Numbered from the stretch's first letter, positions 38,129-48,358 are shown. The stretch: 64,000 bases of DNA from Granulicella tundricola MP5ACTX9 (GCF_000178975.2 NC_015064.1:310001-374000), one strand, 5' to 3'. Notes: generated by a model not told the origin, from the sequence alone. Program-made: numbers and translations.

Positions 38129-39277
38129 ATGCGGGTCGCCATCGTGCATCACTGGTTCGTCACCCGCGGTGGTGGAGAGCGCGTTGCAGAACGCTTCCTC
38201 CTGCTCTTTCCTCAAGCCGAGCTCTTCACCCTCGTCGCCTCCCCGGAAGGCCTCCCGCGAGGTGCCGTCGGCCACAAACTTCACACCTCCTTCCTCCAGC
38301 GTCTGCCCTTCGCCCGCACCCATCATCGACATATGCTGCCCCTCTACCCCGCAGCCACCGAGAGCCTCGATCTCCGCGGCTTCGATCTCGTCCTCACCTC
38401 CGACGCAGGTCCCATCAAAGGCGTCCGTCTCTCGCCCGGCGCCGTCCAGATTTGTTACTGCCACTCCCCCATGCGTTACCTCTACGACAGCTACGAGCAG
38501 TACCTCGCCAGCATGACCGGCCTCACCCGTCTCTTCTTCCGCCTTGCCGCTGGCCGAGTCCGCGCCTGGGACCTCAAGTCCGCAGCCAAAGTAACTCACT
38601 TCGTCGCCAACTCCCGCTACGTCGCCGAGCGCATCCGCCGCACCTATCACCGTGAATCGACCGTCATTCACCCACCCATCGACCTCTACCTGGCCCGCAA
38701 AGCCACCCCGGGCGATCACTACCTTTGCGCCGGCCGCCTCGTCCCCTACAAATGCACGGAGCTGGCCATCGAAGCCTGCGCCGCCCTCAACCGCCCCCTC
38801 CGCATCGCCGGCACCGGCCCGGAGGAGCCTCGCCTCCGCAAGCTCGCCGCCGCCCTCAACGCCCCCGTCGTCTTCCTCGGCGAACTCACCACCGACGCCC
38901 TCTGGAACGAGTACGCCCACTGCCGCGCCCTCCTCTTCTCCGCCGACGAAGACTTCGGTATGGTTCCCCTCGAGGCCCAGGCCTGTGGCCGCCCCGTTAT
39001 CTGTTTCGGCGCCGGCGGTTCGCTTGAAACCGTACGCGGCACCGGCCCGAAGCCTACGGGCGTCTACTTCCCGGAGCAGACCTCCGCCGCCATGCAGCAA
39101 GCCATCCAGCACTTTGAAGCCAACGAAGCTACGTTCTCCCCCCAGACCGCCAAAGCCTGGGCCGAAACCTTCGCCACCCCCATCTTCCTCGCCCGCATCC
39201 GGGCCTTCGTCCTGAGACATGTCCCCGCCGCCGCAGAGGCCATGCTCCCGTTTCCAGCAATCCAGGAGCCCTCGTAA
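38129..39277 (+). CDS. GT4-family glycosyltransferase
   Basis: A 382-residue GT-B enzyme. N-terminal MRVAIVHHWFVTRGGGERVA is the acceptor domain glycine-rich start, and the donor-binding half has CAGRLVPYKCTELAIEACAA and SADEDFGMVPLEAQACGRPV with the E-x7-E motif. It is of the retaining family 4 type common in polysaccharide assembly. The ATG at 38129 lies 25 bases after the sugar transferase. The stop codon overlaps the DUF721 start by one base. Confidence 0.9.
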   Translation: MRVAIVHHWFVTRGGGERVAERFLLLFPQAELFTLVASPEGLPRGAVGHKLHTSFLQRLPFARTHHRHMLPLYPAATESLDLRGFDLVLTSDAGPIKGVRLSPGAVQICYCHSPMRYLYDSYEQYLASMTGLTRLFFRLAAGRVRAWDLKSAAKVTHFVANSRYVAERIRRTYHRESTVIHPPIDLYLARKATPGDHYLCAGRLVPYKCTELAIEACAALNRPLRIAGTGPEEPRLRKLAAALNAPVVFLGELTTDALWNEYAHCRALLFSADEDFGMVPLEAQACGRPVICFGAGGSLETVRGTGPKPTGVYFPEQTSAAMQQAIQHFEANEATFSPQTAKAWAETFATPIFLARIRAFVLRHVPAAAEAMLPFPAIQEPS

Positions 39278-39570
39278 TGCAAGGCATGCGCGATCTCCTC
39301 AAAAAAGAACTCGGCCGCAGCCTCCAGGGCCTCTCGGAGCTCGACCGCCTCCAGGCCGCGTGGCCCGTAGCATGCGGCCGCCAGTTAGCCGAGCGTGCAC
39401 GCATCACCGCCTTCGAATCCGGCACTGTCCAGATCGAGGCGGAGGACAACGTCTGGCTCGCCCAGCTCCTCTCCATGCGCGCCATGCTTGAGGTCGAGCT
39501 CGCCAAGATCGCAGCCGTCAAGCTGTCCGGGATACACTTTTACCTGAAGTCTTTTAGAGGAGATCGTTGA
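39277..39570 (+). CDS. DUF721 (DciA-like) protein
   Basis: A 97-residue protein of the DUF721 family, whose members include DciA, a loader of the replicative helicase. The pattern is LDRLQAAWPVACGRQLAERA, then VQIEAEDNVWLAQLLSMRAM and GIHFYLKSF. Only the short core is present. It overlaps the upstream glycosyltransferase and the gatC start by a base each, so transcription is shared. The replication role is inferred from the family only. Confidence 0.83.
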   Translation: MQGMRDLLKKELGRSLQGLSELDRLQAAWPVACGRQLAERARITAFESGTVQIEAEDNVWLAQLLSMRAMLEVELAKIAAVKLSGIHFYLKSFRGDR

Positions 39571-39893
39571 TGAGTGTCGGGTCGGTTTCGTTGGAAGAGG
39601 TAAGGCGTGTCGCGGAGCTCGCTAACCTGGAGCTCACGCCAGAGGAAGAACCTCTCATGCAGCGCGATCTCAACGCCATCCTCGGCCACGTCGCGGAGCT
39701 CAATCAGCTCGACACTACCGGCGTCCCCGCCATGGCGCAGGTCGGCGAACTCATCCAGATGATCGAAGACGCCGCCGGAGCCACCCTCCGTCCCGACCAG
39801 ATCCGCCCTTCCATCGACCGCAAAGCCGTCATGGCCTGCGCCCCCGAAAGCGATGGTCGCTTCTTCAAAGTCCCCAAAGTAATCGAACGATAA
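39570..39893 (+). CDS. gatC: Aspartyl/glutamyl-tRNA amidotransferase subunit C
   Basis: A 107-residue subunit that holds GatA and GatB together in the enzyme turning Glu-tRNAGln or Asp-tRNAAsn into the amide. Typical start [20 protein letters not shown], then [19 protein letters not shown], and the family C-terminus with the DQIRPS motif. ATG at 39570 follows GAGGAG at seven bases; the TTG one codon earlier is unlikely. gatA follows 37 bases downstream. gatB is not in the window. Confidence 0.95.
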   Translation: MSVGSVSLEEVRRVAELANLELTPEEEPLMQRDLNAILGHVAELNQLDTTGVPAMAQVGELIQMIEDAAGATLRPDQIRPSIDRKAVMACAPESDGRFFKVPKVIER

Positions 39894-39930
39894 AGCTCTT
39901 CAGCAAACAAGATTTGAGGATGATTCAGCA

Positions 39931-41364
39931 ATGGTATCGATAGAAGAAGCCCGCGCCATCCGCCAGGGCAGCTCGGCCACGGCGCTCGCGGAGCGGCACT
40001 ATGACCGCATCGCCGCCAACGACGGCATCGCCGGCAAGGCGATCAACTCCTTTCTCTCCCTCTCGCGCGACCGTGCCATGGCTCAGGCCGCGCACATTGA
40101 TGCCCTCGCCGCAAAGGGCGAGCCCCTGCCGCCGCTCGCCGGCATGCCCATCGGCATAAAAGACGTTCTCGCGATGCAGGGCGCACCCGCCACCGCCGGA
40201 TCGAAGATCCTCGAAGGCTACCGCCCGCCCTACGACGCCACCGTCGTCCAGAAGCTTGAAGCCGCCGGCGCAGTCCTCCTCGGCAAGCTCAACTGCGACG
40301 AGTTCGCCATGGGCAGCTCCAACGAAAACTCCGCCTACGGCCCCGTCAAAAATCCTCGCGCACTCGACCACGTCCCCGGCGGCTCCAGCGGCGGTTCGGC
40401 CGCAGCCGTTGCGGCAGGCTTCTGCGTCGCCTCGCTCGGCACCGATACCGGCGGCTCCATCCGCCAGCCCGCGGCCTTTTGCGGCGTCGTCGGCATCCTC
40501 CCCACTTATGGCCGCGTCAGCCGCTTCGGCTTGATCGCCTTCGCCTCCTCGCTGGATCGCGTCGGCCCCCTCGCGGCCAACGTCACGGACGCAGCCACGG
40601 TCCTCGGCATCATCGCCGGCCATGATCCGCTTGATGCCACCAGCTCCGTCCGTCCGGTAGACGACTACGCCGCCGCCCTCACCCAGCCCATCGCCGGCCT
40701 CCGCGTTGGCGTCCCGGACGAGTACTTCGGTGAAGGCCTCGACACCGAGATCCGCGCCGCAGTCGAGCGTACCCTCGAAGGCCTCAAGCGGCAGGGCTGC
40801 GAGATCGTAAAGATCACCCTCCCCCACACGAAATACGCCGTCCCAACGTATTACGTCATCGCCACCGCAGAGGCATCCTCCAATCTCTCCCGCTTCGACG
40901 GCGTCCGCTTCGGCCTGCGCTCCGCGGAGAGCAAAACCCTCTCGAACATGTATCGCAAGACCCGTGAAGAGGGCTTTGGCCCGGAGGTCAAACGCCGCAT
41001 CCTCCTCGGCACCTACGCCCTCAGCGCTGGCTACTACGACGCCTACTACAAGAAGGCTCAGCAGGTCCGCACGCTGCTCGCCAGAGACTTCCTCACCGCC
41101 TTCGAGTCCTGCGATGTCATCGTAGGCCCCATGACCCCCACCCCGCCCTTCAAGCTCGGTGAAAAGACGGACGACCCCGTCTCCATGTACCTCGCCGACA
41201 TCTATACCGTAGCCGCCTCGCTCGCCGGCATCTGCGGCATGAGCGTCCCCTGCGGCGAAACCTCCGGCGGCCTCCCCATCGGCGTCCAGATCATGGGCCG
41301 CCACTTTGACGAGTCCACCATGCTCCGCATAGGCCTGGCCGTAGAAAACCAGCAGAAGCCCTAA
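39931..41364 (+). CDS. gatA: Aspartyl/glutamyl-tRNA amidotransferase subunit A
   Basis: A 477-residue amidase-signature enzyme that releases ammonia from glutamine for tRNA-dependent amidation. The catalytic triad is visible: Lys in [13 protein letters not shown], and the two Ser in [20 protein letters not shown] and [12 protein letters not shown]. The C-terminal signature [12 protein letters not shown] and [10 protein letters not shown] are in place. It follows gatC in the same operon. Confidence 0.97.
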   Translation: MVSIEEARAIRQGSSATALAERHYDRIAANDGIAGKAINSFLSLSRDRAMAQAAHIDALAAKGEPLPPLAGMPIGIKDVLAMQGAPATAGSKILEGYRPPYDATVVQKLEAAGAVLLGKLNCDEFAMGSSNENSAYGPVKNPRALDHVPGGSSGGSAAAVAAGFCVASLGTDTGGSIRQPAAFCGVVGILPTYGRVSRFGLIAFASSLDRVGPLAANVTDAATVLGIIAGHDPLDATSSVRPVDDYAAALTQPIAGLRVGVPDEYFGEGLDTEIRAAVERTLEGLKRQGCEIVKITLPHTKYAVPTYYVIATAEASSNLSRFDGVRFGLRSAESKTLSNMYRKTREEGFGPEVKRRILLGTYALSAGYYDAYYKKAQQVRTLLARDFLTAFESCDVIVGPMTPTPPFKLGEKTDDPVSMYLADIYTVAASLAGICGMSVPCGETSGGLPIGVQIMGRHFDESTMLRIGLAVENQQKP

Positions 41365-41396
41365 GCATCGTTCTTGCCGTTGCCGTTCGGATTAGA

Positions 41397-41450
41397 GGGG
41401 GGCTTTAGCCCCCCGTCCATGGCTACAAATCATCCGGGCTTTAGCCCCGG
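41397..41450. repeat. Two palindromic CTTTAG repeats
   Basis: GGGGGGCTTTAGCCCCCC at 41397-41414 forms an 8-bp stem, and GGGCTTTAGCCC lies within 41436-41447. The shared core is GGCTTTAGCC. The same core is present at 49627-49638. They lie after gatA and could act as terminators or as mobile REP-like units. Confidence 0.65.
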
Positions 41451-41515
41451 GCCGTTGTTCTCCCACGGTCCGCCACACCCAAACCGGACCACCACAGAAG
41501 GGTTAAGATTCAACC

Positions 41516-43462
41516 ATGAGCAGGGACAACGTAGTCAGCATCAAGCCAGAGCCAGAAGACATCAACGTACCGGCCTCCATCGCCGAAATCGCCGCATCCC
41601 CGGACCTCACCCCGCAGGAAGCCGGCGACCAGAGCCAGCCCCCCGTAGACGGCATCCGCGCCTTTGACGAGCAGGGCCGCGAGATCCTCGTCCCCCGCGA
41701 AGAGTGGAGCACCAACGTCCTCCCCAACATGATCCTGCAGGCCTGGGATCAGCCCGACCAGCTCTACATGGTCATCCTCAACTCCCTCAACGACGGCTTT
41801 GCCACTGAAGTTATCGCCGCCGCCGAGCACCTCGCCGAAACCGACACCATCCCCGCCCGCGGAGCCTGCATGTGGGGCATCGTCCTCCTCCAGCAGGGCC
41901 GCCTCGATGAGGCCGAGTCGCTCCTCGCCGGCTTCACGGAAAAGAACGGCGAAGACGCTTCCGTCCTCACCAACCTCGCCAAGGTATACGCAGCACAGGA
42001 CAAGCAGGAGCTCACAGAATCCACCCTCTGGCGCGCCCTTGAGCTTGAGCCCAATCTGGACAACGGCCTCGGTTGGTACGCCTCCATGGCGCAGGAACGC
42101 GGTGGAGATCAGGCCGCCGCAGACGCGCTGGAGCGTATCCGCCAGCTCCCCGGCTCCTGGCGAGCCCAGCTCTGGCTTGCACGCGGCCTCCTCAACGGCA
42201 ACAACCTGGACGGCGCCAAGGTCTACTACAACGAGGCCCTGGAGCGCGCACCCAAGCCCATCCCCGGCGACTTCCTCATGCAGATGAGCGGCGATCTCGG
42301 CGGCCACGGCTACCTCCGTGAGCTCCTCGAGTTCACCATCCCCCACTTTGTGCCTGAACTCCACGGCCTCGCCGTCGGCAACAATCTCATCAAGGCCTGC
42401 ATCGATACCGGCAACTTGGACCCCGCGGACGAGATCCGCCGCGCCCTCGACGCCTTCAACCGCCCCGACTGGCGTCAGCCCCTCGCCTTCTGGGATCAGG
42501 AGATCGGCCGTCAGCGCGCCGCTCGCGCCGCCGGAACCCAGCCCGGTACCGCCCAGGACGTCCAGCTCGGCATGCTCCGCGTCGACGGCCCCATCTGGCT
42601 TCCCCTCCAGTCCCCGGCCCGCAAGCTCTTCGGCCAGAAGACCACCGCAGGCCCATCCGTCACCTTCCTCGGCGGCACCGCTGAGGCTCCGGAAGAGGCC
42701 CAGACCGCACCCACCAGCCCGGAGGCCGCCCAGTCCATGGCCGAGACCCTGGACGCTCTCGGCCGCCTCACCCGCGCCCTGCCGCTCTTCCTTGCAGAGC
42801 AGGTAGAGATGTTAGCCGCAGCCAGCGGTCGTGCCATGCTCCCCTGGGCTGTCGGAGCACCCGGCCGCGCCGGAGGCTTCGTCGTCAGTGGCCAGCGCTG
42901 GCCTGACGAGGTCGCCGTCCAGTCAGCCAACGCGGACGCCAACAAGAGCGACTACGTCGTCTCCGTCCACATCGACGCAGAGGTCGAGCCTTGGACCGCC
43001 GATCTCGCCTTCGTCCGCACCTCGGACGGCACCCGCATCGGCGAGCTCTCGCAGGAGTTCAACGTCGCCAACCCAGAGGAAGGCCTCCGCGCCCTCGCCG
43101 CCGAAACCATCGAACTCCTCGGAGCGGCCTCATGGTCGGGAGACAGCGCCCAGTACCACGTCCCCGACGCCACCGACTTCACCGCCTACCTCCAGCGCCT
43201 GGAGCAGCTTCTCGCCCTCCGCTGCGCCGGCATGGAAGGCGTCCCACCCCAGTTTCTCAATGGCGAGCGCGAGATCATGAACGGAGCCCTTGACCTCGCC
43301 CGCGCCGAACCCCACAACATGGTCGCCCGCGTCCTCCTCATCGAGACCCTGGTTGCCATGCGCCCCATCCGCCCTGAGTTGGCCCAGGAGTTCGCCCAGC
43401 AGGTCGAAGCCCTGGCCACCACCCACCCACTCCCCACAGTCACAGCCGCCTTCTCCGCATAA
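41516..43462 (+). CDS. Tetratricopeptide-repeat protein
   Basis: A 648-residue soluble protein. Residues 80-220 contain TPR-like helical pairs (FATEVIAAAEHLAETD, GIVLLQQGRLDEAESLLAGF, LARGLLNGNNLDGAKVYYNE, with PEL-type linkers). The C-terminal half contains an unrecognised domain and a final helical segment with LDLARAEPHNMVARVLLIET. No enzyme motif is seen, and the protein probably acts as a scaffold. It stands alone after the repeat-containing gap and ends at a strong terminator. Confidence 0.8.
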   Translation: MSRDNVVSIKPEPEDINVPASIAEIAASPDLTPQEAGDQSQPPVDGIRAFDEQGREILVPREEWSTNVLPNMILQAWDQPDQLYMVILNSLNDGFATEVIAAAEHLAETDTIPARGACMWGIVLLQQGRLDEAESLLAGFTEKNGEDASVLTNLAKVYAAQDKQELTESTLWRALELEPNLDNGLGWYASMAQERGGDQAAADALERIRQLPGSWRAQLWLARGLLNGNNLDGAKVYYNEALERAPKPIPGDFLMQMSGDLGGHGYLRELLEFTIPHFVPELHGLAVGNNLIKACIDTGNLDPADEIRRALDAFNRPDWRQPLAFWDQEIGRQRAARAAGTQPGTAQDVQLGMLRVDGPIWLPLQSPARKLFGQKTTAGPSVTFLGGTAEAPEEAQTAPTSPEAAQSMAETLDALGRLTRALPLFLAEQVEMLAAASGRAMLPWAVGAPGRAGGFVVSGQRWPDEVAVQSANADANKSDYVVSVHIDAEVEPWTADLAFVRTSDGTRIGELSQEFNVANPEEGLRALAAETIELLGAASWSGDSAQYHVPDATDFTAYLQRLEQLLALRCAGMEGVPPQFLNGEREIMNGALDLARAEPHNMVARVLLIETLVAMRPIRPELAQEFAQQVEALATTHPLPTVTAAFSA

Positions 43463-43467
43463 CAAAA

Positions 43468-43493
43468 GCGGCTCGGGAAATCACCCGAGCCGC
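43468..43493. terminator. Bidirectional terminator
   Basis: A 10-bp GC-rich stem (GCGGCTCGGG and CCCGAGCCGC) with loop AAATCA. On the plus strand it is followed by TTAGTCTTT and on the minus strand by TTTT, so it can end both the TPR gene and the convergent DUF882 gene. Confidence 0.85.
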
Positions 43494-43552
43494 TTAGTCT
43501 TTACTGCCCATCCACTGCATGGTCCTGCCTAAAAACTGCTCTTTCACTGTCC

Positions 43553-44167
43553 TTAGTTATCCCCACGCCCACCAAAGGCCCACTGCCTCACCGGCCCCAC
43601 ATCCACATGCACAAACTGCGAAACTGGATAGTACCCCACACCCCCGGCATGCAGTGACAAAGCCATATCCCGCAGCGTCCGAGTCTGCACTCCCGGTACC
43701 CGGATATCGATCGCCTTCGCCAGCATATGCTGACTATGCTGCGCTACCCCGGTCACGGAAGACCGCGTCCGCAGAAAGTTATTGCTCCACGGCGTCCGGT
43801 ACCCACACACGATATCGATCGTCTGGTTCCCGCGCCCAAGCTTCGCCATCAGCTCATGCAGCGTGTCGAACTCCTTCGGATCGTAGCTGCTCACATCGTT
43901 CGTCCGATGATCCCGCAGGAAGTAGTTCAGCTTCGCCATCGCCTCCGGAACATAGGTGTCGCCAATCCGGTAAACCACGTCCAGCGACTCGCCCGTATGC
44001 AGATGATGCAGGTGCAGAACGTACTGTTCAGCCGAGGCCAGTGTGTGTGTCCCGTTCGCCGTGTTTCCCGTTCCAGTCGCCGCCTTCGCCTTCGAAGAGC
44101 CGCTCAACCCAAGCACCAGAACCGCCGCCGCAACCGCCACACACCGCTTCAAAGCTGAAATCTGCAT
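43553..44167 (-). CDS. Exported DUF882/M15-like peptidase (YcbK type)
   Basis: A 204-residue exported protein of the DUF882 family, related to MepK, which cuts peptidoglycan cross-links. After a signal peptide (about residues 1-29, ending SSKAKA) come HHLHTGESLDVVYR, the conserved CGYRTPWSNNFLRTRSS, then HSQHMLAKAIDIRV with two zinc ligands, and FVHVDVGPVRQW with the last His. The ATG at 44167 follows GGGGAG at seven bases; the GTG two codons earlier is less likely. It is likely periplasmic and acts on the cell wall. Confidence 0.9.
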   Translation of the reverse strand: MQISALKRCVAVAAAVLVLGLSGSSKAKAATGTGNTANGTHTLASAEQYVLHLHHLHTGESLDVVYRIGDTYVPEAMAKLNYFLRDHRTNDVSSYDPKEFDTLHELMAKLGRGNQTIDIVCGYRTPWSNNFLRTRSSVTGVAQHSQHMLAKAIDIRVPGVQTRTLRDMALSLHAGGVGYYPVSQFVHVDVGPVRQWAFGGRGDN

Positions 44168-44338
44168 CCACACACTCCCCGGGGTCTTTGATCTGTTGAA
44201 ACGATCTATCTCGAATCTCGTTCTGCAAATCGAATTCGCAGAACCTCATTCGACAATCCCAAGTCTATCGCAGTTCCGGAAATAAATTCTGTCACTTTTG
44301 TGTCACAGGCAACCCGCAGCCTCAAGTCTATGTACGCT

Positions 44339-44968
44339 TCACGATTCCTCATGAGCAGGATGTTGCATGCTTTCCAGCGCCGCAACTCGCAACTCCAGTT
44401 CCGCGAGACGTTCTCGCAGGACCGAGAGCTCATTCGGCGCAGCCGGCGCTGCTGCTGCGGCATATGTCTGAGCCACGTCCCCCAGCAGGTGGGCGCTGCG
44501 GGAGGCGCTGGAACCGGGTTGGCGCGGAAGTACGGCCACCAGCGGCGTCTCGCGTGCCGCCAGGCGGTCCAAGGTGGATTGCACTTGGATCGTATCGTCA
44601 AAGGAGAACATGCGGTCGGAGCGGCCGCGCAGCTCGCCGGTCGTCTGCGGCCCGCGCAGGATCAGCAGGCACAGCACGGCCGTCTCGTCGCGCCGCAGGT
44701 TGAGAACCGTGCGGATACGGTGTTCGTACTTGGGCACACGCGAGTCGTGCGCGGTCGAGATCAGCTCATGAATCTCCAGCGCGTCCAGCGCACCGCGCAC
44801 GGCGTCTTCCGTAAACTCCATCACAGGCTCGCGGCTGGTCTTCTGGTTGCATGCGCCAATCAGCGCATTCAGGGACAGCGGGTAGTTCTCCGGCGTGGTC
44901 ATCTCTTTTTCCATCAGAGCGCCAAGCACGCGGAGCGATTCCGGGGTGAGCTTCAAAGCGTCGGCCAT
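44339..44968 (-). CDS. yceH: UPF0502 (YceH) family protein
   Basis: A 209-residue protein of the YceH/DUF480 family, with two winged-helix domains. The N-terminus RVLGALMEKEMTTPENYPLS and NALIGACNQKTSREPVM are family hallmarks, and LLILRGPQTTGELRGRSDRM is the second winged helix. A coiled segment ends the protein (LRERLAELELRVAALES). Function is unknown; DNA binding is suggested by the fold. It is 25 bases from the end of the flippase gene on the same strand. Confidence 0.92.
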   Translation of the reverse strand: MADALKLTPESLRVLGALMEKEMTTPENYPLSLNALIGACNQKTSREPVMEFTEDAVRGALDALEIHELISTAHDSRVPKYEHRIRTVLNLRRDETAVLCLLILRGPQTTGELRGRSDRMFSFDDTIQVQSTLDRLAARETPLVAVLPRQPGSSASRSAHLLGDVAQTYAAAAAPAAPNELSVLRERLAELELRVAALESMQHPAHEES

Positions 44969-44993
44969 AGAGATCAGGTTAGAGCAAGACGGC

Positions 44994-46394
44994 CTAGCTC
45001 TCCAGCCCCGGATGAGACCGGCTCAACTTCCTCAGCCAAGTCCGGGGATGCAGCGCCGGAGGCACATCGAACATGCTCGCCAGAAACGCCGGAAACGTGT
45101 CGTGCGCGATCCGCAACGTAGCCGGCAGCACATAGAAGTTCATCACCAGCTCGGATAGCAGCAGGGAAGCCGCCGCCCCATAAAGCCCATACCACTGTGC
45201 GACGAAGTAGGTCAGCGCAACCGTAGCCGCCGTCCCCCCCAGGTAGACCGCCGCAAGCTTCTGATGCTGGTTCGTCGCATACATGACCCCGGAACTGGTC
45301 GACCACAGCGCATAGAACACCACCACCAGCAGCAGAATCGAAAGCAACTCCCGGCTCGGTGGCACCTTGCCATGCGTCCAGTGGTTCAGCGCCCACGGTC
45401 CCCCCAGGATCATCACCGCAATCACCCCCAGCGCCAGGATGATCGCCATCTGGCACGCCCGACGGTGCAGCGTGCGAACCAGCGCAATATCCTTCTGCGC
45501 GTAGGACTTTGAGAACTCCGGCTCAAAGCTGGAGTTGATCATCTGCACCATTTGCAACGCTACACGTGACATCGTGCGCGCGGTTGAGAACACCACCACC
45601 GCCACCGGCCCCAGCGCGTAGCTCACTGCCATCAGCGTGCCTTGCAGGTTCAGCGCATTGCCCATCGGAAAGCCCATGAACGCCAGCGCAGGCAACGACA
45701 TCTTTTTAATCTCCGCAAAGCTGGCGTGCTTCCATCCAAAACTGATCCACGGAATGTCATGCCGCACCATCAGCGCCAGAATCACGGTCCCCAGCACATT
45801 CGCCACCGCAAACCAGAGCGCCACCGTCCTGGGCCCTTGATGCCTCAGCACCGGCACCAGCATCACTGCAAACGCCGCCAGCGACATGCAGCTCTTCACA
45901 AAGCTGCCGTAGGGATAACGTCTTACGCAGCGATAAGCGGACTGCAGCAACTGCTCCAACTGCCCCAGCAGAACAGAGAAACCCAGGTACGCGATGATCC
46001 ACTTCGTATCGGAATCGCTGATCTCATGCAGGTGAAACAGGCGGCCGACCGGCAACTGATAGAGCAGTACCCCCACCACAAGTCCCGTCACGGTCAGCGC
46101 GACGGTAATCATCCACCAGCAGGACTGAAACGCCCGCAACGCCGACTCCCGGTCGTCCCGGGCCACGGCCATCGTCATCTCGTTACCGGCCACAGACCCA
46201 AAACCAATATTGGAAAAACTCAGATAGCTCGGAATTGAGTTGATAATCAGCCACTCGCCATAAAGCGGCTCAGACCAGTACTTCAAAAACACGAAGACCT
46301 GCACAAACTGGATCACGCTCCCCGCCAGCTTGGAGATCCAGTTTGAAATGAGCCCCAGGATCAGGCGTTTCTTGGTGCCTGCATCCATACTCAT
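44994..46394 (-). CDS. Polysaccharide flippase-like MATE/MVF membrane protein
   Basis: A 466-residue inner-membrane protein with about 12 transmembrane helices of the Wzx/polysaccharide-transporter type. It starts GLISNWISKLAGSVIQFVQV and continues with a long series of hydrophobic segments. The conserved feature is a polar face in the first helices (SIPSYLSFSNIGFGSVAGNE). It could flip lipid-linked sugars made by the rhamnose cluster at 32-39 kb. The ATG at 46394 is chosen over a longer frame lacking a good site; an ATG two codons later is also possible. Confidence 0.83.
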   Translation of the reverse strand: MSMDAGTKKRLILGLISNWISKLAGSVIQFVQVFVFLKYWSEPLYGEWLIINSIPSYLSFSNIGFGSVAGNEMTMAVARDDRESALRAFQSCWWMITVALTVTGLVVGVLLYQLPVGRLFHLHEISDSDTKWIIAYLGFSVLLGQLEQLLQSAYRCVRRYPYGSFVKSCMSLAAFAVMLVPVLRHQGPRTVALWFAVANVLGTVILALMVRHDIPWISFGWKHASFAEIKKMSLPALAFMGFPMGNALNLQGTLMAVSYALGPVAVVVFSTARTMSRVALQMVQMINSSFEPEFSKSYAQKDIALVRTLHRRACQMAIILALGVIAVMILGGPWALNHWTHGKVPPSRELLSILLLVVVFYALWSTSSGVMYATNQHQKLAAVYLGGTAATVALTYFVAQWYGLYGAAASLLLSELVMNFYVLPATLRIAHDTFPAFLASMFDVPPALHPRTWLRKLSRSHPGLES

Positions 46395-46450
46395 CGCGTC
46401 GCACACCCTCTCATAACCGAATCCGATTCTACCAACCACCCAGGAACGAA

Positions 46451-46480
46451 CGTCATTCTGCGCGAAGCGGAGAATCTCGG
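46451..46480. repeat. REP-like hairpin repeat, copy 1
   Basis: ATTCTGCGC and GCGGAGAAT pair around a GAA loop, with one mismatch. The flanking CGTC and CTCGGTAGTTGC parts are shared with the copies at 54.4 and 63.2 kb. Confidence 0.7.
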
Positions 46481-46576
46481 TAGTTGCTTTTGTTGTTGTT
46501 TGTTCTTAGCTTAGGACGGCAACAACATATCCGTGCCCCATCCATCGCGCACTTGCGATGGGTGGGACGTAAACCC

Positions 46577-48358
46577 TCAATGCTCCCGCAACGCCCGATC
46601 CACCTTCACCTTCTCCATCATCAGCGTCTCCACCATTGCCTCATCGCCCCGCCGCTGCGCCTCCGCCATCGACATCCTCAACTCCCGCTGCCGCCGCTCC
46701 AGATGCCGGAACGCGAGCGTATGAAACGCATCCTCCACCAACTCCACCAGCGACCTCTCACCCGGCCCGGAACTCAACACCTCCGCCAACATAGACCGGC
46801 TCGCATCATCCTGCGCCGCATCGATCGGATTCTCCGGCGCAACCCCATGCGCCAGCGTGTCGAACAGCGCCGCCGCCCCCATGCCCTCATACCACTCCGG
46901 ATGATCCGCCAGCCCATTCGCCGCCCGCACCCTGGCAGCATCCGTCTCCGGCCGCACCAGCGCCTGCAGCAGCACCCGTTCCGTTTCGTTCGCCGGCTCA
47001 GCCCGGTGCGCCTTCACGCTTTCGAGCTTCTGCGCCGCCGCCTGTTTCAGCTCCTGCCGCATCAGCGCAGAATCGATCCCCAGCTTCTGCGCCGCATCCG
47101 CCGCGAACTCATCCCGATGAATCCTGCTCGGCATCCGCCGTATATGCGGCAGCAGGAAGTTCATCGCCTGCACCTTCGCATCCGCCGTCCGGGCAGGGAA
47201 CTGCTGCATCGCACGATCGATCAGATACTCCGACTGCCGCTTCGCCGTCCGCAGCGCCCCCATATAGGCCTGGATGCCGTTCTCCCGCACAAACCGGTCC
47301 GGGTCCAGCCCACCCTCAAGCGAGATCACCTTCACCTCGAACCCTTCCTCCGTCAGCAACGCAATCGACTTCTCCGCTGCCGTAGCCCCCGCCTGGTCCG
47401 GATCGAAGTTCACCACAACCCGCTTCGTAAACCGGCTCAGCAGCCGGACCTGCATCTCCGTAAACGCCGTCCCGGAGGTTGCAATCACGTTCTTGATCCC
47501 CGCCATATAAACCGAAATGCAGTCCATCTGCCCCTCGACCAGCAGCGCAAAGTCATGCGCCCGCATATCGGCCTTGGCCTTATCCAGGTTGAACAGCACA
47601 TTGCCCTTCGTATACAGCGGCGTCTCGGGCGAGTTCATATACTTCGCAATCGGCCGGCCTTTATCGTCGACAGCTTCGAGTGCCCGCGCCGTAAACGCAA
47701 TCGTCTTCCCCTGCTCGTTCGCAATCGGAAACATGATCCGCTTCCTGAACCGAGCATAAAGCTGCCCGGTCGGATGCCCATCATCGTCCTTCTCGCTGGA
47801 GTTGAACAGTCCGCTCGCCCGCAACACGTCATCGCCAAAGTGCGGCTTCATCTTCTCCCGCATATCGTTGAAGTCGTCCGGCGCAAACCCCATCCGAAAC
47901 TTCGCAATCGTCTCCGCAGTAACCCCCCGGCTGCTCAAATACTCCCGAGCCCCCGCCGCCCCCGGTGACTTCAACATCGCCTCAAAGTACTGTGTAGCCC
48001 CCTCATGCAGGTCCACGAGCTTCTTCCGAATCCCCGCCTCCTGCGCGTCTTCAGGCGAGGAAAACTCCCGCTTCGGCAGCGGAATCCCAGCCTTCGCCGC
48101 CACAGCCCTGACAGCCTCAGGAAACGAAAGCCCGTCCAGCTTCATGACAAAGGTAAAGACGTCACCCTTCTCATGACACCCAAAGCAATAGAAGTAGTTG
48201 TGTGCCGCATTGACGGAGAAGGACCCGGTCTTCTCCTTATGAAAAGGACAAAGCCCCGAGTAGTTCTGAGCCCCCGTCTTCCGCAGCTTCACATACTCGC
48301 CAATGATCTTGACGATATCTACCTGCGTCTTAACGGTCTGTGCAAAGTTGTCAGCCAT
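46577..48358 (-). CDS. dnaG: DNA primase
   Basis: A 593-residue primase making RNA primers for replication. The N-terminal zinc domain (residues 36-62) has CPFHKEKTGSFSVNAAHNYF followed by CFGCHEKGD. The catalytic core with RFRKRIMFPIANEQGKTIAF is next, and the TOPRIM segment is LLVEGQMDCISVYMAG with NFDPDQAG after it. The C-terminal helicase-binding part is present up to residue 593. The ATG at 48358 matches the family start (MADNFAQTVKTQVDIVKI), three codons after an upstream ATG. Confidence 0.97.
   Translation of the reverse strand: MADNFAQTVKTQVDIVKIIGEYVKLRKTGAQNYSGLCPFHKEKTGSFSVNAAHNYFYCFGCHEKGDVFTFVMKLDGLSFPEAVRAVAAKAGIPLPKREFSSPEDAQEAGIRKKLVDLHEGATQYFEAMLKSPGAAGAREYLSSRGVTAETIAKFRMGFAPDDFNDMREKMKPHFGDDVLRASGLFNSSEKDDDGHPTGQLYARFRKRIMFPIANEQGKTIAFTARALEAVDDKGRPIAKYMNSPETPLYTKGNVLFNLDKAKADMRAHDFALLVEGQMDCISVYMAGIKNVIATSGTAFTEMQVRLLSRFTKRVVVNFDPDQAGATAAEKSIALLTEEGFEVKVISLEGGLDPDRFVRENGIQAYMGALRTAKRQSEYLIDRAMQQFPARTADAKVQAMNFLLPHIRRMPSRIHRDEFAADAAQKLGIDSALMRQELKQAAAQKLESVKAHRAEPANETERVLLQALVRPETDAARVRAANGLADHPEWYEGMGAAALFDTLAHGVAPENPIDAAQDDASRSMLAEVLSSGPGERSLVELVEDAFHTLAFRHLERRQRELRMSMAEAQRRGDEAMVETLMMEKVKVDRALREH

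Noticed and set aside
46484..47968. 494-codon plus-strand frame opposite primase
   Set aside because: Arg/Leu/His-rich product without motifs, opposite a full DnaG with zinc and TOPRIM motifs.
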